DNA from: Phytobacter palmae
GTDB lineage: Bacteria; Pseudomonadota; Gammaproteobacteria; Enterobacterales; Enterobacteriaceae
DNA length: 64,000 bases
NCBI GenBank assembly: GCA_900112785.1
Contig: FONB01000008.1
Span: 186,001-250,000 of the forward strand
Direction of reading: 5' to 3'
Below the pieces are notes generated by a model. The model made no database searches, was not told the origin of the DNA, and was given only the letters and a program-made list of their open reading frames with translations. The first letter of the stretch is position 1, and every line of letters begins with the position of its first letter. Of this stretch, positions 10,247-20,692 are shown in pieces. Both the position numbers and the translations under genes were made by a program.

Positions 10247-12058
10247 ATGAATTCAGTATTGTTACGCGTAACAAATCGCATTGCAGAACGCTCGCGCGAA
10301 AGCCGGACTGCCTATCTAAAACGCATCAATCAGGCGAAAAGTGAAACCGTACACCGTTCCTCGCTGGCGTGTGGCAATCTGGCTCACGGTTTTGCCGCCT
10401 GCCAGCCTGATGACAAAGCCTCGCTCAAAAGTATGCTGCGTAACAATATTGGCATCATCACCTCCTACAACGATATGCTTTCCGCCCATCAACCTTACGA
10501 AACCTATCCGAATATCATCCGCAAAGCGTTGCACTCTGTGAATGCGGTTGGTCAGGTGGCGGGCGGCGTTCCAGCCATGTGTGACGGGGTTACACAGGGA
10601 CAGGACGGGATGGAACTATCGCTGCTCAGCCGTGAAGTGATCGCCATGTCAGCCGCAGTAGGCCTGTCGCATAATATGTTTGACGGGGCATTGTTCCTTG
10701 GCGTCTGTGACAAAATCGTCCCAGGCCTGGCGATGGCCGCGTTCTCATTTGGCCATTTGCCCGCCGTATTTATCCCGTCAGGTCCAATGGCCAGCGGACT
10801 GCCAAATAAAGAAAAAGTACGCATTCGTCAGCTTTATGCCGAAGGCAAAGTTGACCGTATGGCGCTCCTGGAATCCGAAGCGGCCTCTTACCATGCGCCG
10901 GGTACATGCACGTTCTACGGTACGGCCAATACTAACCAGATGGTTGTCGAATTCATGGGTATGCAACTGCCTGGCTCTTCCTTCGTGCATCCGGATGCCC
11001 CGCTTCGGGAAGCACTGACCTCGGCTGCTGCGCGCCAGGTGACACGCTTAACCGGTAACGGCAGCGAATGGATGCCGATAGGCAAAATGGTCGATGAAAA
11101 AGTGGTGGTCAACGGTATCGTTTCACTGCTGGCAACGGGTGGCTCCACTAACCACACTATGCATCTGGTGGCGATGGCGCGTGCTGCGGGCATCATTATT
11201 AACTGGGATGACTTCTCTGAACTGTCGGACGTGGTGCCGCTACTGGCTCGACTCTATCCGAACGGTCCGGCGGATATTAACCACTTCCAGGCGGCAGGTG
11301 GCGTACCGGTATTAATGCGTGAATTGCTCAAAGGCGGTTTACTGCATGAGGATGTGAATACGGTGGCCGGTTTTGGCCTCTCCCGTTATACCATGGAGCC
11401 ATGGCTTAATAACGGTGAGCTGGACTGGCGTGAAGGGGCGGCAGCGTCGCTGGATGCGGACGTTATCGCCACGATTGAAAAGCCATTCTCCCGTCATGGC
11501 GGTACCAAAGTGCTCAGCGGCAACCTTGGCCGCGCGGTGATGAAAACCTCTGCCGTACCGGCTGAATATCAGGTTATTGAAGCGCCGGCAGTGGTGTTTG
11601 AGAGCCAGCATGACGTATTACCGGCCTTTGATGCAGGCTTATTGAACAAAGATTGTGTCGTGGTGGTCCGTCATCAGGGGCCAAAAGCGAACGGCATGCC
11701 AGAATTACATAAACTTATGCCGCCACTTGGTGTATTATTGGACCGCTGTTTCAAAATTGCGTTGGTTACAGATGGACGACTCTCCGGCGCATCAGGTAAA
11801 GTGCCTTCAGCGATTCATGTGACACCCGAAGCGTATGACGGTGGATTGCTGGCGAAAGTACGTGATGGCGACATCATCCGTGTAAACGGACAGACTGGCG
11901 AATTGACGCTGCTGGTCGATGATAACGAGCTTGCTGCACGTCAGCCGCATATTCCTGACCTGAGCGCTGCGCGCGTTGGTACCGGGCGCGAGCTGTTTGG
12001 CGCACTGCGAGAAAAACTTTCCGGTGCGGAGCAGGGCGCAACCTGCATCACTTTTTAA
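10247..12058 (+). CDS. edd: 6-phosphogluconate dehydratase
   Basis: Edd dehydrates 6-phosphogluconate to 2-keto-3-deoxy-6-phosphogluconate, the first dedicated Entner-Doudoroff step. The 603 residues match the E. coli length. IlvD/Edd family features include iron-sulfur cysteine contexts ([32 protein letters not shown]), the [11 protein letters not shown] loop, and the C-terminal [15 protein letters not shown]. Shine-Dalgarno CAGGAG lies 8 bases before ATG. It forms an operon with eda, 39 bases downstream. Confidence 0.98.
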   Translation: MNSVLLRVTNRIAERSRESRTAYLKRINQAKSETVHRSSLACGNLAHGFAACQPDDKASLKSMLRNNIGIITSYNDMLSAHQPYETYPNIIRKALHSVNAVGQVAGGVPAMCDGVTQGQDGMELSLLSREVIAMSAAVGLSHNMFDGALFLGVCDKIVPGLAMAAFSFGHLPAVFIPSGPMASGLPNKEKVRIRQLYAEGKVDRMALLESEAASYHAPGTCTFYGTANTNQMVVEFMGMQLPGSSFVHPDAPLREALTSAAARQVTRLTGNGSEWMPIGKMVDEKVVVNGIVSLLATGGSTNHTMHLVAMARAAGIIINWDDFSELSDVVPLLARLYPNGPADINHFQAAGGVPVLMRELLKGGLLHEDVNTVAGFGLSRYTMEPWLNNGELDWREGAAASLDADVIATIEKPFSRHGGTKVLSGNLGRAVMKTSAVPAEYQVIEAPAVVFESQHDVLPAFDAGLLNKDCVVVVRHQGPKANGMPELHKLMPPLGVLLDRCFKIALVTDGRLSGASGKVPSAIHVTPEAYDGGLLAKVRDGDIIRVNGQTGELTLLVDDNELAARQPHIPDLSAARVGTGRELFGALREKLSGAEQGATCITF

Positions 12059-12097
12059 AACGACAAGATTTTTAGTTCAGGCGAGAGAATAATTCTG

Positions 12098-12736
12098 ATG
12101 AAAAATTGGAAAACGAGTGCAGAAGCAATCCTGAAAACTGGCCCGGTAGTGCCGGTTATCGTTGTCAACAAACTGGAGCACGCTGTACCGATGGCGAAAG
12201 CACTGGTTGCAGGCGGCGTGCGCGTCCTTGAAGTGACGCTGCGTACTGCGTGTGCTATTGATGCGATTCGCGCGATTGCGAAAGAAGTGCCGGACGCCAT
12301 CGTGGGTGCGGGTACCGTACTTAACCCGCAGCAGTTGAAAGAAGTCACCGAAGCGGGTGCGCAATTCGCGATAAGCCCGGGGCTGACTGAGCCGTTGCTG
12401 AAAGCCGCCACCGAAGGCACCATCCCGTTGATTCCGGGTATCAGCACGGTGTCAGAACTGATGCTGGGTATGGATTACGGTCTGAAAGAGTTCAAATTCT
12501 TCCCGGCGGAAGCAAACGGCGGCACCAAAGCGCTGCAGGCTATCGCAGGTCCGTTCTCTCAGGTGCGTTTCTGCCCGACTGGCGGTATCTCCCCGGCCAA
12601 CTATCGTGACTACCTGGCGCTGAAAAGCGTGCTGTGTATCGGTGGTTCCTGGCTGGTTCCTGCCGACGCGCTGGAAGCGGGCGACTACGATCGCATCACC
12701 AGACTGGCTCGCGAAGCGGTAGAAGGCGCGAAGTAA
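12098..12736 (+). CDS. eda: KDPG/KHG aldolase
   Basis: Eda splits 2-keto-3-deoxy-6-phosphogluconate into pyruvate and glyceraldehyde 3-phosphate and also handles 2-keto-4-hydroxyglutarate. The 212-residue protein keeps the class I aldolase residues at the E. coli numbers: Glu45 (LEVTLRT), Arg49 and Schiff-base Lys133 (EFKFFPAEA). Last gene of edd-eda. In E. coli eda also has internal promoters and serves hexuronate catabolism under KdgR, whose gene is also in this window (37091-37882). Confidence 0.98.
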   Translation: MKNWKTSAEAILKTGPVVPVIVVNKLEHAVPMAKALVAGGVRVLEVTLRTACAIDAIRAIAKEVPDAIVGAGTVLNPQQLKEVTEAGAQFAISPGLTEPLLKAATEGTIPLIPGISTVSELMLGMDYGLKEFKFFPAEANGGTKALQAIAGPFSQVRFCPTGGISPANYRDYLALKSVLCIGGSWLVPADALEAGDYDRITRLAREAVEGAK

Positions 12737-12781
12737 CTCGCGCCTGCGGGTGGCTTATCGCTGCTCCGTCTGTAAAGCTGA

Positions 12782-12816
12782 AAAGCCCGGTAAGCATTCG
12801 TGCTACCGGGCTTTTT
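12782..12816. terminator. Terminator between eda and purT
   Basis: Long stem (AAAGCCCGGTAAGCA paired with TGCTACCGGGCTTT, with a small internal mismatch), loop TTCG, then a T run. The symmetrical ends could serve convergent purT too. Confidence 0.8.
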
Positions 12817-12832
12817 TATCACGTTATTCTAC

Positions 12833-14011
12833 TTAACTCGCAACGTTCACCGCCGCTGCTGCTGTTTTTGCGCGTTCAACCGCCTCTTCAACGGTATCCG
12901 CCGTTGCCAGCGCAACGCCTAAACGACGCGTACCGTCGATTTCTGGCTTACCAAACAGACGGACCTGCAGGCCTGCGCCAACGGCATTTTGCAGGTTATC
13001 AAACGTGACGTTCTGGCTTTTCAGCTCAGGCAGGATAACCGCTGACGCCGACGGCCCGTACTGGCGAATTTGCCCGACTGGCAGACCGAGGAAGGCGCGG
13101 ACATGCAGGGCAAATTCAGAGACGTCCTGTGAAATCAGCGTGACCATCCCGGTATCATGCGGTCGCGGAGATACTTCGCTAAAGATGACCTCATCGCCGC
13201 AGACAAACAGTTCAACGCCGAACAATCCGTAGCCGCCGAGGGCAAGCACCACTTTACGGGCCACATCCTGCGCGCGCTCCAGCGCCAGCTCGGTCATATA
13301 TTGCGGTTGCCAGGATTCACGATAATCTCCGTCTTCCTGGCGATGACCTACCGGAGAGCAGAAATGTACGCCATCTGCAGCGCTGATGGTGAGCAGGGTG
13401 ATTTCGAAATCAAAATTCACCACGCCTTCGACAATAACACGGCCGGCACCCGCACGACCGCCCTGTTGCGCATATGCCCAGGCTTTCGCCAGTTGATCGG
13501 CGCTGCGAATGAAACTCTGGCCCTTACCGGAAGAACTCATGACAGGTTTAACGATGCAGGGCAGACCAATCTCATCAACAGCCTGACGGAACGCGTCTTC
13601 GCTGTCGGCGAAGCGGTAGCTTGAAGTTGGAAGGGCAAGCTCTTCTGCGGCGAGACGACGAATTCCTTCACGGTTCATGGTCAGTCTGGTTGCTCGCGCG
13701 CAGGGGACAACATGCTGACCCAGGGCTTCCAGTTCCAGTAGTGTGTCGGTGGCGATCGCTTCAATTTCCGGCACGATAAAATCGGGCTTTTCCAGTGCAA
13801 CCAGTGCTTTTAAGGCTTCACCATCGAGCATATTGATAACATGCGAGCGGTGGGCCACATGCATGGCGGGCGCATCGGCATAACGGTCTACGGCAATAAC
13901 TTCAATGCCAAGACGCTGGCATTCGATAGCCACTTCTTTGCCTAATTCCCCCGAACCCAATAACATTACGCGAGTAGCTGCCGGACGCAGCGCCGTTCCT
14001 AATAGAGTCAT
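12833..14011 (-). CDS. purT: Formate-dependent GAR transformylase PurT
   Basis: PurT makes formylglycinamide ribonucleotide from GAR, formate and ATP, an alternative to folate-dependent PurN in purine synthesis. The start [10 protein letters not shown] gives 392 residues as in E. coli; the open frame runs a further 114 codons upstream with no family similarity. ATP-grasp architecture: N-terminal [17 protein letters not shown] loop [11 protein letters not shown], metal-site FEITLLT and [14 protein letters not shown] PurR box lies 40 bases upstream in the spacer with divergent yebG. Confidence 0.98.
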   Translation of the reverse strand: MTLLGTALRPAATRVMLLGSGELGKEVAIECQRLGIEVIAVDRYADAPAMHVAHRSHVINMLDGEALKALVALEKPDFIVPEIEAIATDTLLELEALGQHVVPCARATRLTMNREGIRRLAAEELALPTSSYRFADSEDAFRQAVDEIGLPCIVKPVMSSSGKGQSFIRSADQLAKAWAYAQQGGRAGAGRVIVEGVVNFDFEITLLTISAADGVHFCSPVGHRQEDGDYRESWQPQYMTELALERAQDVARKVVLALGGYGLFGVELFVCGDEVIFSEVSPRPHDTGMVTLISQDVSEFALHVRAFLGLPVGQIRQYGPSASAVILPELKSQNVTFDNLQNAVGAGLQVRLFGKPEIDGTRRLGVALATADTVEEAVERAKTAAAAVNVAS

Positions 14012-14050
14012 AGCAAGTCGACCTTTATAAAAAATCTGGCGGCAGTATAT

Positions 14051-14066
14051 AGGAAAACGTTTGCGT
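14051..14066. promoter_or_regulatory. PurR box upstream of purT
   Basis: AGGAAAACGTTTGCGT resembles the PurR palindrome ACGCAAACGTTTGCGT with the right half perfect. It lies 40 bases upstream of the purT start, where a repressor would block its promoter. Confidence 0.75.
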
Positions 14067-14108
14067 CTGTCTTTTACGACTTGCGATCTGATGAGTGGCG
14101 CAGTAATA

Positions 14109-14128
14109 TACTGTATATAAATACAGTT
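14109..14128. promoter_or_regulatory. LexA (SOS) box of yebG
   Basis: TACTGTATATAAATACAGTT contains the canonical CTG-N10-CAG core with an AT-rich centre, 16 bases before the yebG ATG. yebG is a classic LexA-regulated gene in E. coli. Confidence 0.92.
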
Positions 14129-14143
14129 AAAAGGGGCTGCATC

Positions 14144-14485
14144 ATGGCGGTTGAAGTCAAGTATGTTGTGATTCGTGAAGGTGAGGAAAAAATGTCTTTT
14201 GCCAGCAAAAAGGAAGCTGACGCTTACGATAAAATGCTCGACCTGGCCGAGGTACTTGAAGGCTGGCTGGGCGAAGCGCCAGTGAAGCTTGAAGAAGACC
14301 AGCGCGATCAAATGGCGCTCTGGCTGGCTGAACAAAAAGATGTACTCAGCCATATTCTCAAATCCGGTAAGTTACCCGGTGCGGATACCCAGGAGAGCGC
14401 ACCAGAAGCGACTCAGGGTGACGCAGGCATTGGGGCAACAGAAACGGTTGATATGAAGCCAAAAGCGAAACGCTCTGCTGCCTGA
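14144..14485 (+). CDS. yebG: SOS-induced protein YebG
   Basis: YebG is a small cytoplasmic protein of unknown biochemical role, induced by DNA damage through LexA. The chosen ATG ([12 protein letters not shown]) follows AAAAGGGG and directly follows the SOS box; an upstream in-frame ATG at 14081 is on the wrong side of the operator. At 113 residues it is longer than E. coli YebG (96 from memory). The extra length is in a low-complexity, Ala/Glu/Gly/Thr-rich C-terminal tail ending with the basic KPKAKRSAA. The first 80 residues are well conserved. Confidence 0.95.
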   Translation: MAVEVKYVVIREGEEKMSFASKKEADAYDKMLDLAEVLEGWLGEAPVKLEEDQRDQMALWLAEQKDVLSHILKSGKLPGADTQESAPEATQGDAGIGATETVDMKPKAKRSAA

Positions 14486-14550
14486 TCCCGGCTTGCGCTG
14501 CCTGTAATTTGTACCATGCTTTGATTAGGCTCTATGCACAGGAGAAAAGC

Positions 14551-14898
14551 ATGAAAATAGCAGGAGTGTTGCTGGGTACGATATTACTGGTGGGCAGCGT
14601 AACCGCGTCGGCCGCCACTGACAAATCGGTTAAATTTCCCTCTTGCGAAGGTATGAACGCTGAGGGAATTGCTGCGAGCGTCAAACGCGATTATCTGCAA
14701 AACCGCATAGTACGCTGGGCTGACGATCAAAAAAAACTGGGGCAAGCGGATCCTGTCGCCTGGGTTACACCGAAAGATATTCGGGGTAAGAACGATCAAT
14801 GGGACGTTCCCTTAACGGTTCGTGGTAAGAGTACAGACATTCATTATCTCGTCAAAATCGATTGTAAAGCAGGCAAAGCGGAGTATCAGCCTCGTTAA
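14551..14898 (+). CDS. yebF: Secreted protein YebF
   Basis: YebF is a small protein known in E. coli to be exported through Sec and then released to the medium via outer-membrane porins. The start follows CAGGAG (spacing 5). The 115-residue precursor has a signal peptide ending near ASAA/TDKS (about 22). Two cysteines, Cys32 (PSCEG) and Cys105 (IDCKAG), match the disulfide pair of the family. The core [11 protein letters not shown] and WADDQK are conserved. The N-terminal part has diverged clearly from E. coli. Confidence 0.94.
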   Translation: MKIAGVLLGTILLVGSVTASAATDKSVKFPSCEGMNAEGIAASVKRDYLQNRIVRWADDQKKLGQADPVAWVTPKDIRGKNDQWDVPLTVRGKSTDIHYLVKIDCKAGKAEYQPR

Positions 14899-14994
14899 CT
14901 CTACGACCTTTTCTCATCTTTTGCTGTTTTAGACATTTCCTGACATCCCCTCGCTTAGGCTTCTCGTTTACGAAACGATTAAGTGAGGGGAATC

Positions 14995-15654
14995 ATGGCA
15001 AACTGGTTAAACCAATTACAGTCTCTGCTTGGCCAACAAGGCCAGTCATCGTCATCTTCCGCTGGGCAGGATCTCGGCAAATTACTCGTGCCCGGTGCCT
15101 TAGGAGGGCTTGCCGGTTTGCTGGTAGCCAATAAATCTTCACGTAAATTACTGACCAAATACGGTACCAGTGCGCTGCTTGTCGGTGGCGGTGCCGTGGC
15201 GGGCACTGTCCTTTGGAATAAGTACAAAGACAAAGTGCGCGCAGCCCACCAGGGAGAAACGCAGTTTGGCCAGCAGAATTCATCAATTGATGAACGCACG
15301 GAACGTCTGATTCTGGCTCTCGTGTTTGCCGCGAAAAGCGATGGCCACATTGATGACAAAGAGCGTGCCGTTATCGAACAACAACTGAACGAGGCCGGGA
15401 TAGAGCAACAGGGAAAAGCGCTGATTGCAAAAGCGCTCGAACAACCTCTGGACCCGCACCGGCTTGCAGCGGGCATCAAAAATGAGGAAGAGGCGCTGGA
15501 AGTATACTTCCTGAGCTGTGCTGCGATAGATATCGATCACTTTATGGAGCGCAGTTATCTTGCTGCTTTAGGCGATGCGCTTAAGATCCCGCAGGATGTT
15601 CGGGACGGCATCGAAGAAGACCTTCGACAACAGAAAAAAAGCCTAATCGGCTAA
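14995..15654 (+). CDS. yebE: Inner-membrane protein YebE (DUF533, TerB-like)
   Basis: YebE is an uncharacterised membrane protein whose E. coli gene is a Cpx envelope-stress target. The start [10 protein letters not shown] after GTGAGGGG gives 219 residues, the E. coli length. A Gly/Leu-rich hydrophobic region (about 35-72) contains one or two membrane segments, followed by a cytoplasmic helical TerB-like domain ([20 protein letters not shown] onward, with DxDGxID-type acidic residues). I did not find a clear CpxR box. Confidence 0.94.
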   Translation: MANWLNQLQSLLGQQGQSSSSSAGQDLGKLLVPGALGGLAGLLVANKSSRKLLTKYGTSALLVGGGAVAGTVLWNKYKDKVRAAHQGETQFGQQNSSIDERTERLILALVFAAKSDGHIDDKERAVIEQQLNEAGIEQQGKALIAKALEQPLDPHRLAAGIKNEEEALEVYFLSCAAIDIDHFMERSYLAALGDALKIPQDVRDGIEEDLRQQKKSLIG

Positions 15655-15732
15655 CTCGACTTTCTCGTTTCGCTTGCATCACGCGCGGCTTTTGCCAACC
15701 TTATAGGGTGTTAAACAAATAAGAACAGAGTT

Positions 15733-17793
15733 ATGCCGCCGAAAGCAAAACAAATTCCCCACGCCATGACCGTTCATGGCGACACACGCCTGGACAACTA
15801 TTACTGGCTGCGCGACGACACCCGTTCACAGCCAGACGTACTTGACTATCTGCAACAAGAAAATGAGTACGGCCGCCGTATTATGGCCTCTCAGCAGGCG
15901 TTACAGGATCATCTGCTGGAAGAGATCATTTCGCGTATTCCACAGCGGGAGATTTCAGCGCCTTATGTTAAGAACGGCTATCGCTATCGCCACATCTTTG
16001 AACCGGGGTGTGAATACCCGATTTATCAACGCCAGTCCGCGCTCGCTGCTGAATGGGATGAGTGGCAAGTGCTGTTGGATGCGAATCAACGCGCTGCCCA
16101 TAGCGAATTCTATACCCTGGGAGGGATTGCGATATCGCCGGATAATACGCTGATGGCCATTTCTGAGGATTACCTTTCGCGTCGCCAGTATGGGGTGCGC
16201 TTTCGTAATCTTGAAACCGGGAACTGGTATCCGGAGATGCTCGACAATGTCTCGCCTGGCTGCGTGTGGGTGAATGATTCAGAGACAATATATTATGTGC
16301 GTAAACATGCCACGACCTTACTGCCTTACCAGGTCTGGCGTCACACAGTCGGAACGCCCTCAACGCACGATGAGCTGATTTACGAAGAAGCGGACGACAC
16401 CTTTTACGTCAGCCTGAGCAAAACCAGCTCCCAACACTACATCATCATTCATCTTGCGAGTGCGACGACCAGTGAGGTTCTGCTGCTGGATGCTGAATTG
16501 CCTGATGCACAGCCGCTCTGCTTTTTACCTCGTCGTAAGGATCATGATTACAGTCTCGACCATTTTCAGCATTCGTTTTATTTGCGTTCAAACCGGGATG
16601 GCAAAAATTTCGGCTTGTATCGCACCAAAGTGCGTGATGAAAGGCGTTGGGAAGTGCTTATCCCCGCCAGGGATAATGTCATGCTGGAGGGGTTTACCCT
16701 GTTTACCGACTGGCTGGTGGTTGAAGAAAGGCAGCGTGGTCTCACCAGCCTGCGGCAGATCAACCGCAAAACGCGAGAAGTCACCGGAATAGCCTTTGAC
16801 GATCCGGCATATGTTACCTGGCTTGCCTATAACCCCGAGCCGGAGACCTCGCGGCTGCGTTACGGCTATTCATCCATGACAACGCCGGATACCTTGTTTG
16901 AACTCGACATGGATACAGGCGAGCGGCGTGTGATTAAACAGACAGAAGTCCCCGGGTTTGACGCCAGTGATTATCGTAGCGAACATCTTTGGATCCAGGC
17001 GCGGGACGGCGTGGAAGTACCGGTATCGCTGGTCTATAACCACAAACACTTCCGCAAAGGGGAAAATCCGTTACTGGTCTACGGTTACGGCTCGTACGGG
17101 GCCAGCATGGACGCAGATTTCAGCAGTAGCCGGTTAAGTTTGCTCGATCGTGGCTTTGTTTATGCCATTGCCCACATACGTGGTGGCGGGGAACTGGGGC
17201 AGCAGTGGTATGAGGACGGCAAATTCCTGAAAAAAAGAAACACCTTCAACGACTTTATTGATGTCACGGATGGGCTACTGGCGCTGGAATATGGCTCTCC
17301 GCTTTTTTGCTACGGCATGGGCGGTAGTGCAGGGGGATTATTGATGGGGGCCGTCATCAACGAGCGACCATCACTCTTTCATGGAATTATCGCTCAGGTA
17401 CCGTTTGTGGATACGCTCACAACGATGCTGGATGAATCCATCCCTTTGACCACCGGTGAGTTTGAAGAGTGGGGGAATCCGCAGGATGAGACCTACTATC
17501 ACTACATAAAAAGCTATAGCCCGTACGATAATATCGATGCCCACGACTACCCACATATGCTGGTCACTACCGGGCTACATGACTCCCAGGTGCAATACTG
17601 GGAACCGGCAAAATGGGTAGCGAAGCTGCGAGAGCTTAAAACGGACAAAAACCTGCTTCTGCTTTGTACCGACATGGATTCCGGTCACGGCGGTAAATCA
17701 GGCCGTTTCAAATCCTACGAGGGAGTGGCGCTGGAGTTCGCTTTTCTGATCGCCCTGGCACAAGGCACGCTTTCAGGCAACAAAGCGGATTAA
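15733..17793 (+). CDS. ptrB: Oligopeptidase B (PtrB)
   Basis: PtrB (protease II) is a cytosolic prolyl-oligopeptidase-family serine peptidase that cuts small peptides after Lys or Arg. The 686 residues match E. coli. The N-terminal beta-propeller (about 70-410) is followed by the alpha/beta-hydrolase domain with the nucleophile Ser532 in GGSAGG. The Asp and His of the triad are expected at [12 protein letters not shown] and DSGHGGKSG. Its stop overlaps the convergent exoX stop by 4 bases. Compared with E. coli the region after GSPL shows several substitutions but no break. Confidence 0.97.
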   Translation: MPPKAKQIPHAMTVHGDTRLDNYYWLRDDTRSQPDVLDYLQQENEYGRRIMASQQALQDHLLEEIISRIPQREISAPYVKNGYRYRHIFEPGCEYPIYQRQSALAAEWDEWQVLLDANQRAAHSEFYTLGGIAISPDNTLMAISEDYLSRRQYGVRFRNLETGNWYPEMLDNVSPGCVWVNDSETIYYVRKHATTLLPYQVWRHTVGTPSTHDELIYEEADDTFYVSLSKTSSQHYIIIHLASATTSEVLLLDAELPDAQPLCFLPRRKDHDYSLDHFQHSFYLRSNRDGKNFGLYRTKVRDERRWEVLIPARDNVMLEGFTLFTDWLVVEERQRGLTSLRQINRKTREVTGIAFDDPAYVTWLAYNPEPETSRLRYGYSSMTTPDTLFELDMDTGERRVIKQTEVPGFDASDYRSEHLWIQARDGVEVPVSLVYNHKHFRKGENPLLVYGYGSYGASMDADFSSSRLSLLDRGFVYAIAHIRGGGELGQQWYEDGKFLKKRNTFNDFIDVTDGLLALEYGSPLFCYGMGGSAGGLLMGAVINERPSLFHGIIAQVPFVDTLTTMLDESIPLTTGEFEEWGNPQDETYYHYIKSYSPYDNIDAHDYPHMLVTTGLHDSQVQYWEPAKWVAKLRELKTDKNLLLLCTDMDSGHGGKSGRFKSYEGVALEFAFLIALAQGTLSGNKAD

Positions 17794-18467
17794 TTATCGT
17801 CGAGATAATGTTTTAACGTCAGCCGCAGCTCCGGACTCATCCGGTCCAGATTGTTGTACAGCCAGCGCAGATAGCCGGGGTCACGCTCTGCGACTTCGGC
17901 AACGGCTTTACCCCGGTATTTACCGAATGTGAAGGTAGTCAGCAGCGCGGGTCTGCCAGTGACAGTTGCCATTTGGTCCGGCGTCCAGCCTGATGTCTTT
18001 ATAATGTCAATCAGCAGGGCCGCGGTGATATAGCAGTCATAAAGCGCCCGGTGATGATGTAATCCGGCAGGCGTTTGTACGCTAAGTTTGCGTGATTTAT
18101 ACAAGGCCATATTGCTGTATTTAATGCCGGGCCAGAGCCGACGAGCCAGCTTCATGGTACAAATCCATTCGCCTGGCATTTCTGGTAAGACGCGCCTGTC
18201 GAAACTGGCATTATGGGCGACATACCAGTGACTACCGTAATAGTGGGGAATGATCTCTTCAATCCAGGGTTGATTTGCAACCATTGACTCGGTTATCCGA
18301 TGGATAGCCATCGCCTGGGGACTGATAGGGCGATCCGGGCGCACGAGATGACTCATGGGATTAATAATCTGCCCGTTCACCACATCCACGGACGCAATCT
18401 CTACAACCCCGCCTTGCAAGTCGCAGGTTTCGGTATCGATGACGCGAAGTACGGTTTCAGCGGTCAT
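17790..18467 (-). CDS. exoX: Exodeoxyribonuclease X (ExoX)
   Basis: ExoX is a distributive 3'-5' DNA exonuclease of the DnaQ (DEDDh) superfamily, used in mismatch repair and recombination. Catalytic acids are Asp11 and Glu13 (DTETC), with the later HNASFDRR and HHHRALYD motifs completing DEDDh. The 225 residues are five more than E. coli at the N-terminus. The ATG overlaps the holE stop as ATGA, so the two are translationally coupled. That pairs two replication/repair genes. Confidence 0.96.
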   Translation of the reverse strand: MTAETVLRVIDTETCDLQGGVVEIASVDVVNGQIINPMSHLVRPDRPISPQAMAIHRITESMVANQPWIEEIIPHYYGSHWYVAHNASFDRRVLPEMPGEWICTMKLARRLWPGIKYSNMALYKSRKLSVQTPAGLHHHRALYDCYITAALLIDIIKTSGWTPDQMATVTGRPALLTTFTFGKYRGKAVAEVAERDPGYLRWLYNNLDRMSPELRLTLKHYLDDN

Positions 18468-18694
18468 TTGCTTTTCGGCTCATACGGCAGACGGGACAGA
18501 TTGACGGAGGCCAGACGGTGAGCAATAAGCCGTTCGCGAAACCAGTTGCGCAGGTGCTCTGGTTGCTCACGTTCGACTACCTCAGCGACCACCGGCATGT
18601 TATAGCGCTCTTTAAAAGCAACACCGGCCGCCGCCAAATCGACGTTGACTTTATCCATCTCTTCCTGTGAAAGTCGGGCCAGATTGGTATTCAT
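18464..18694 (-). CDS. holE: DNA polymerase III theta subunit
   Basis: HolE (theta) is the 76-residue subunit that binds and stabilises the epsilon proofreading subunit of the polymerase III core. The whole helical sequence is recognisable, from [20 protein letters not shown] to LPYEPKSK, and length is identical to E. coli. ATG follows CAGGAG with good spacing. It overlaps exoX by four bases; the yobB gene I remember between exoX and holE in E. coli is not present. Confidence 0.97.
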   Translation of the reverse strand: MNTNLARLSQEEMDKVNVDLAAAGVAFKERYNMPVVAEVVEREQPEHLRNWFRERLIAHRLASVNLSRLPYEPKSK

Positions 18695-18831
18695 GCGTTT
18701 CTCCTGAGGTTATGCCGCAAAAGTTACTAAGCCTGTTGCAGAAAGACAAGTCTGCCGATGATGAGACTCGACGAGACTATTATACAGAGTTATTCTCGTC
18801 GCTTTAAACATAACAAAAAGGAATGCCAGAC

Positions 18832-19206
18832 ATGCTATTCACCGCACCCCGCCTGTCACGTACATTGGCTTTAGCTGTTGCCATAGTCACTGCGCCCGCA
18901 GTTTTTGCGCATGCCCACCTGAAAAACCAGTATCCGGCAGCGAATGCCGAAGTCACGGCTTCCCCGCAGGCGTTAACGCTGAATTTCTCAGAAGGCATTG
19001 AACCCAAATTCAGTGGCGTAACCCTCACCGGGGCACAGCAGCAGAACATCAAGACCGGCGCGGTTAAACGTAACGAGCAGGACAAAGCACAAATGATCGT
19101 CCCCCTGGAGCAGACGCTGCAGCCGGGCAATTATACCGTCGACTGGCACGTCGTTTCTGTCGATGGCCACAAAACCCGTGGTACTTATACTTTTTCAGTG
19201 AAATAA
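18832..19206 (+). CDS. yobA: CopC-type periplasmic protein YobA
   Basis: YobA is a CopC-domain protein thought to bind copper in the periplasm and work with YebZ (CopD family). From the ATG at 18832 it is 124 residues, as in E. coli; an ATG three codons earlier abuts the AAGGA Shine-Dalgarno and is unlikely. A signal peptide ends at VFA/HAHL, leaving an N-terminal His typical of CopC copper sites. The closing DWHVVSVDGHKTRG holds further His ligands. First gene of yobA-yebZ-yebY. Confidence 0.95.
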   Translation: MLFTAPRLSRTLALAVAIVTAPAVFAHAHLKNQYPAANAEVTASPQALTLNFSEGIEPKFSGVTLTGAQQQNIKTGAVKRNEQDKAQMIVPLEQTLQPGNYTVDWHVVSVDGHKTRGTYTFSVK

Positions 19207-19207
19207 G

Positions 19208-20077
19208 ATGCTAACGGCTGGCTATATTGGGCTGCGCGGCATCCATTTTGCTGCCTTGATGCTGCTTTTCGGCTGTGCACTCTTTATTAGTCGGCTGGCC
19301 CCTCGCCATCTGCATCTTGTCATGGTAACGCGTTTTACGGGGTTAATGCGCCTGTGCTTATGTACGGGCGCTTTGAGCGCTGTCTTTATGTTCGCGCTGC
19401 AAGGCGGGATCATGGGCGATGGCTGGAAAGATGTTTTCAGTCCGCAAACCTGGCTGCTGCTTGCCGGCACGCAGTTCGGCAGTATCTGGTTATGGCAGAT
19501 GATCATTGCGGTTATGACGATGTTCGTCGGCTATCTGCAACCACAGCAGCAGGGGCGATTGATGTTGTTGACAGGCGCACAACTGATCCTGTTGGCTGGC
19601 GTCGGTCATGCCGCTATGCACGAGGGCATCGCTGGTATACTACAGCGCGCAAACCACGCGCTCCATCTGCTATGTGCAGCTGCCTGGTTTGGTGGATTAT
19701 TGCCCGTACTATTTTGTATGCGATTGAGTCAGGTCCGCTGGCGAGAATATGCCGTCATGGCAATGATGCGTTTTTCGCGCTACGGCCACGTTGCAGTGGC
19801 AGGGGTTCTTGTGACGGGAATGAGCAACTCCCTGTTTATTCAGCACGCCTTGTGGTCCACGCAAACTGACTATGGCCGCATGTTATTGATCAAATGTGCG
19901 CTGGTGGCGCTAATGGTAGCAATTGCGATAACGAACAGGTATGTTCTGGTGCCACGTTCAGGCCTGAAAAATTCCCAGGCACAACTTTTCCTGATTTGGA
20001 TGACATGGACCGAAGTGGTTCTGGGCGCGCTTGTGCTGGCAGCGGTCAGCCTGTTTGCAACCTGGGAACCCTTCTGA
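19208..20077 (+). CDS. yebZ: CopD-family inner-membrane protein YebZ
   Basis: YebZ is a polytopic CopD-family protein presumed to move copper across the inner membrane together with YobA. The 289 residues contain about eight hydrophobic segments and conserved His residues (GIRGxHF-like [25 protein letters not shown]). The start lies one base after the yobA stop, so translation is coupled. YebY follows within 14 bases. Function in copper handling is inferred from family and neighbourhood. Confidence 0.95.
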   Translation: MLTAGYIGLRGIHFAALMLLFGCALFISRLAPRHLHLVMVTRFTGLMRLCLCTGALSAVFMFALQGGIMGDGWKDVFSPQTWLLLAGTQFGSIWLWQMIIAVMTMFVGYLQPQQQGRLMLLTGAQLILLAGVGHAAMHEGIAGILQRANHALHLLCAAAWFGGLLPVLFCMRLSQVRWREYAVMAMMRFSRYGHVAVAGVLVTGMSNSLFIQHALWSTQTDYGRMLLIKCALVALMVAIAITNRYVLVPRSGLKNSQAQLFLIWMTWTEVVLGALVLAAVSLFATWEPF

Positions 20078-20091
20078 TTAACCGGGCGAAA

Positions 20092-20436
20092 ATGATGAAA
20101 AAAACCATACTGACGATGCTTTTACTGGCATGTTCTGCAGGCGCCTTTGCCGCGCCGTCGGTAATTACCGTTAGCCGCTTTGAAGTAGGTAAAGATAAAT
20201 GGGCATTTAACCGTGAAGAGGTGATGCTTACCTGCCGACCTGATCATGCACTTTATGCCATCAATCCGAGCACCCTGGTGCAATACCCGCTCAATCAAGA
20301 GGCGCAACAGCAGGTGACAAGTGGCAAAACAACTGCGCAACCCATCAGTGTTATCCAGATTGACGACCCTGCCAGACCCGGTGAAAAGATGAGTCTTGAG
20401 CCTTTTATCGCTCGGGCGGAAAAGCTTTGCGAATAA
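20092..20436 (+). CDS. yebY: Periplasmic DUF2511 protein YebY
   Basis: YebY is a small exported protein of unknown biochemical role, third in the CopC-CopD-like operon and therefore probably linked to copper. The start [10 protein letters not shown] gives 114 residues; the signal peptide ends at AFA/APSV. The conserved core runs [21 protein letters not shown] with a second cysteine at the C-terminus (KLCE), a possible disulfide or metal pair. A terminator follows directly. Confidence 0.94.
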   Translation: MMKKTILTMLLLACSAGAFAAPSVITVSRFEVGKDKWAFNREEVMLTCRPDHALYAINPSTLVQYPLNQEAQQQVTSGKTTAQPISVIQIDDPARPGEKMSLEPFIARAEKLCE

Positions 20437-20464
20437 TTCTATTTATATAGCTGATTTTAAATAA

Positions 20465-20501
20465 AAAACCGCAAGACTGATTCATCAGGTCTTGCGGTTT
20501 T
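20465..20501. terminator. Bidirectional terminator after yebY
   Basis: A 13-bp perfect stem (AAAACCGCAAGAC/GTCTTGCGGTTTT) ends yebY. Its A-flank makes it equally usable on the minus strand, where it could end a RyeA-like transcript. Confidence 0.85.
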
Positions 20502-20576
20502 AACATTTTTAAGCGTGACGATAACCGAATTTTTCAGACCGGATTTGCCGCAAACTGGAAAACCTGGCGCCGTCAT

Positions 20577-20586
20577 CTATTCTTAA
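20577..20586 (+). promoter_or_regulatory. Sigma-S extended -10 of sdsR
   Basis: CTATTCTTAA differs at one base from the sigma-S extended -10 consensus CTATACTTAA and is placed correctly for a transcript starting at about 20590. Confidence 0.8.
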
Positions 20587-20589
20587 AGT

Positions 20590-20692
20590 GCAAGGCGACT
20601 TAGCCTGCATTAATGCCAACTTTTAGCGCACGGCTCTCTCCCAAGAGCCATTTCCCTGGACCGAATACAGGAATCGTATTCGGTCTTTTTTT
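20590..20692 (+). ncRNA. sdsR: SdsR (RyeB) Hfq-dependent small RNA
   Basis: SdsR is an abundant stationary-phase, sigma-S-dependent small RNA that base-pairs with mRNAs such as mutS, tolC and ompD and down-regulates RyeA. I recognise the whole 103-nt sequence: the 5' part GCAAGGCGACTTAGCC, the central ACGGCTCTCTCCCAAGAGCC hairpin, and the terminator stem GACCGAATAC/GTATTCGGTC followed by seven T. It lies in its usual place next to yebY. Confidence 0.95.

Noticed and set aside
12833-14353. The 506-codon form of purT
   Set aside because: The first 114 codons run through the PurR box and promoter region and lie outside the PurT family; the start at 14011 gives the exact family length.
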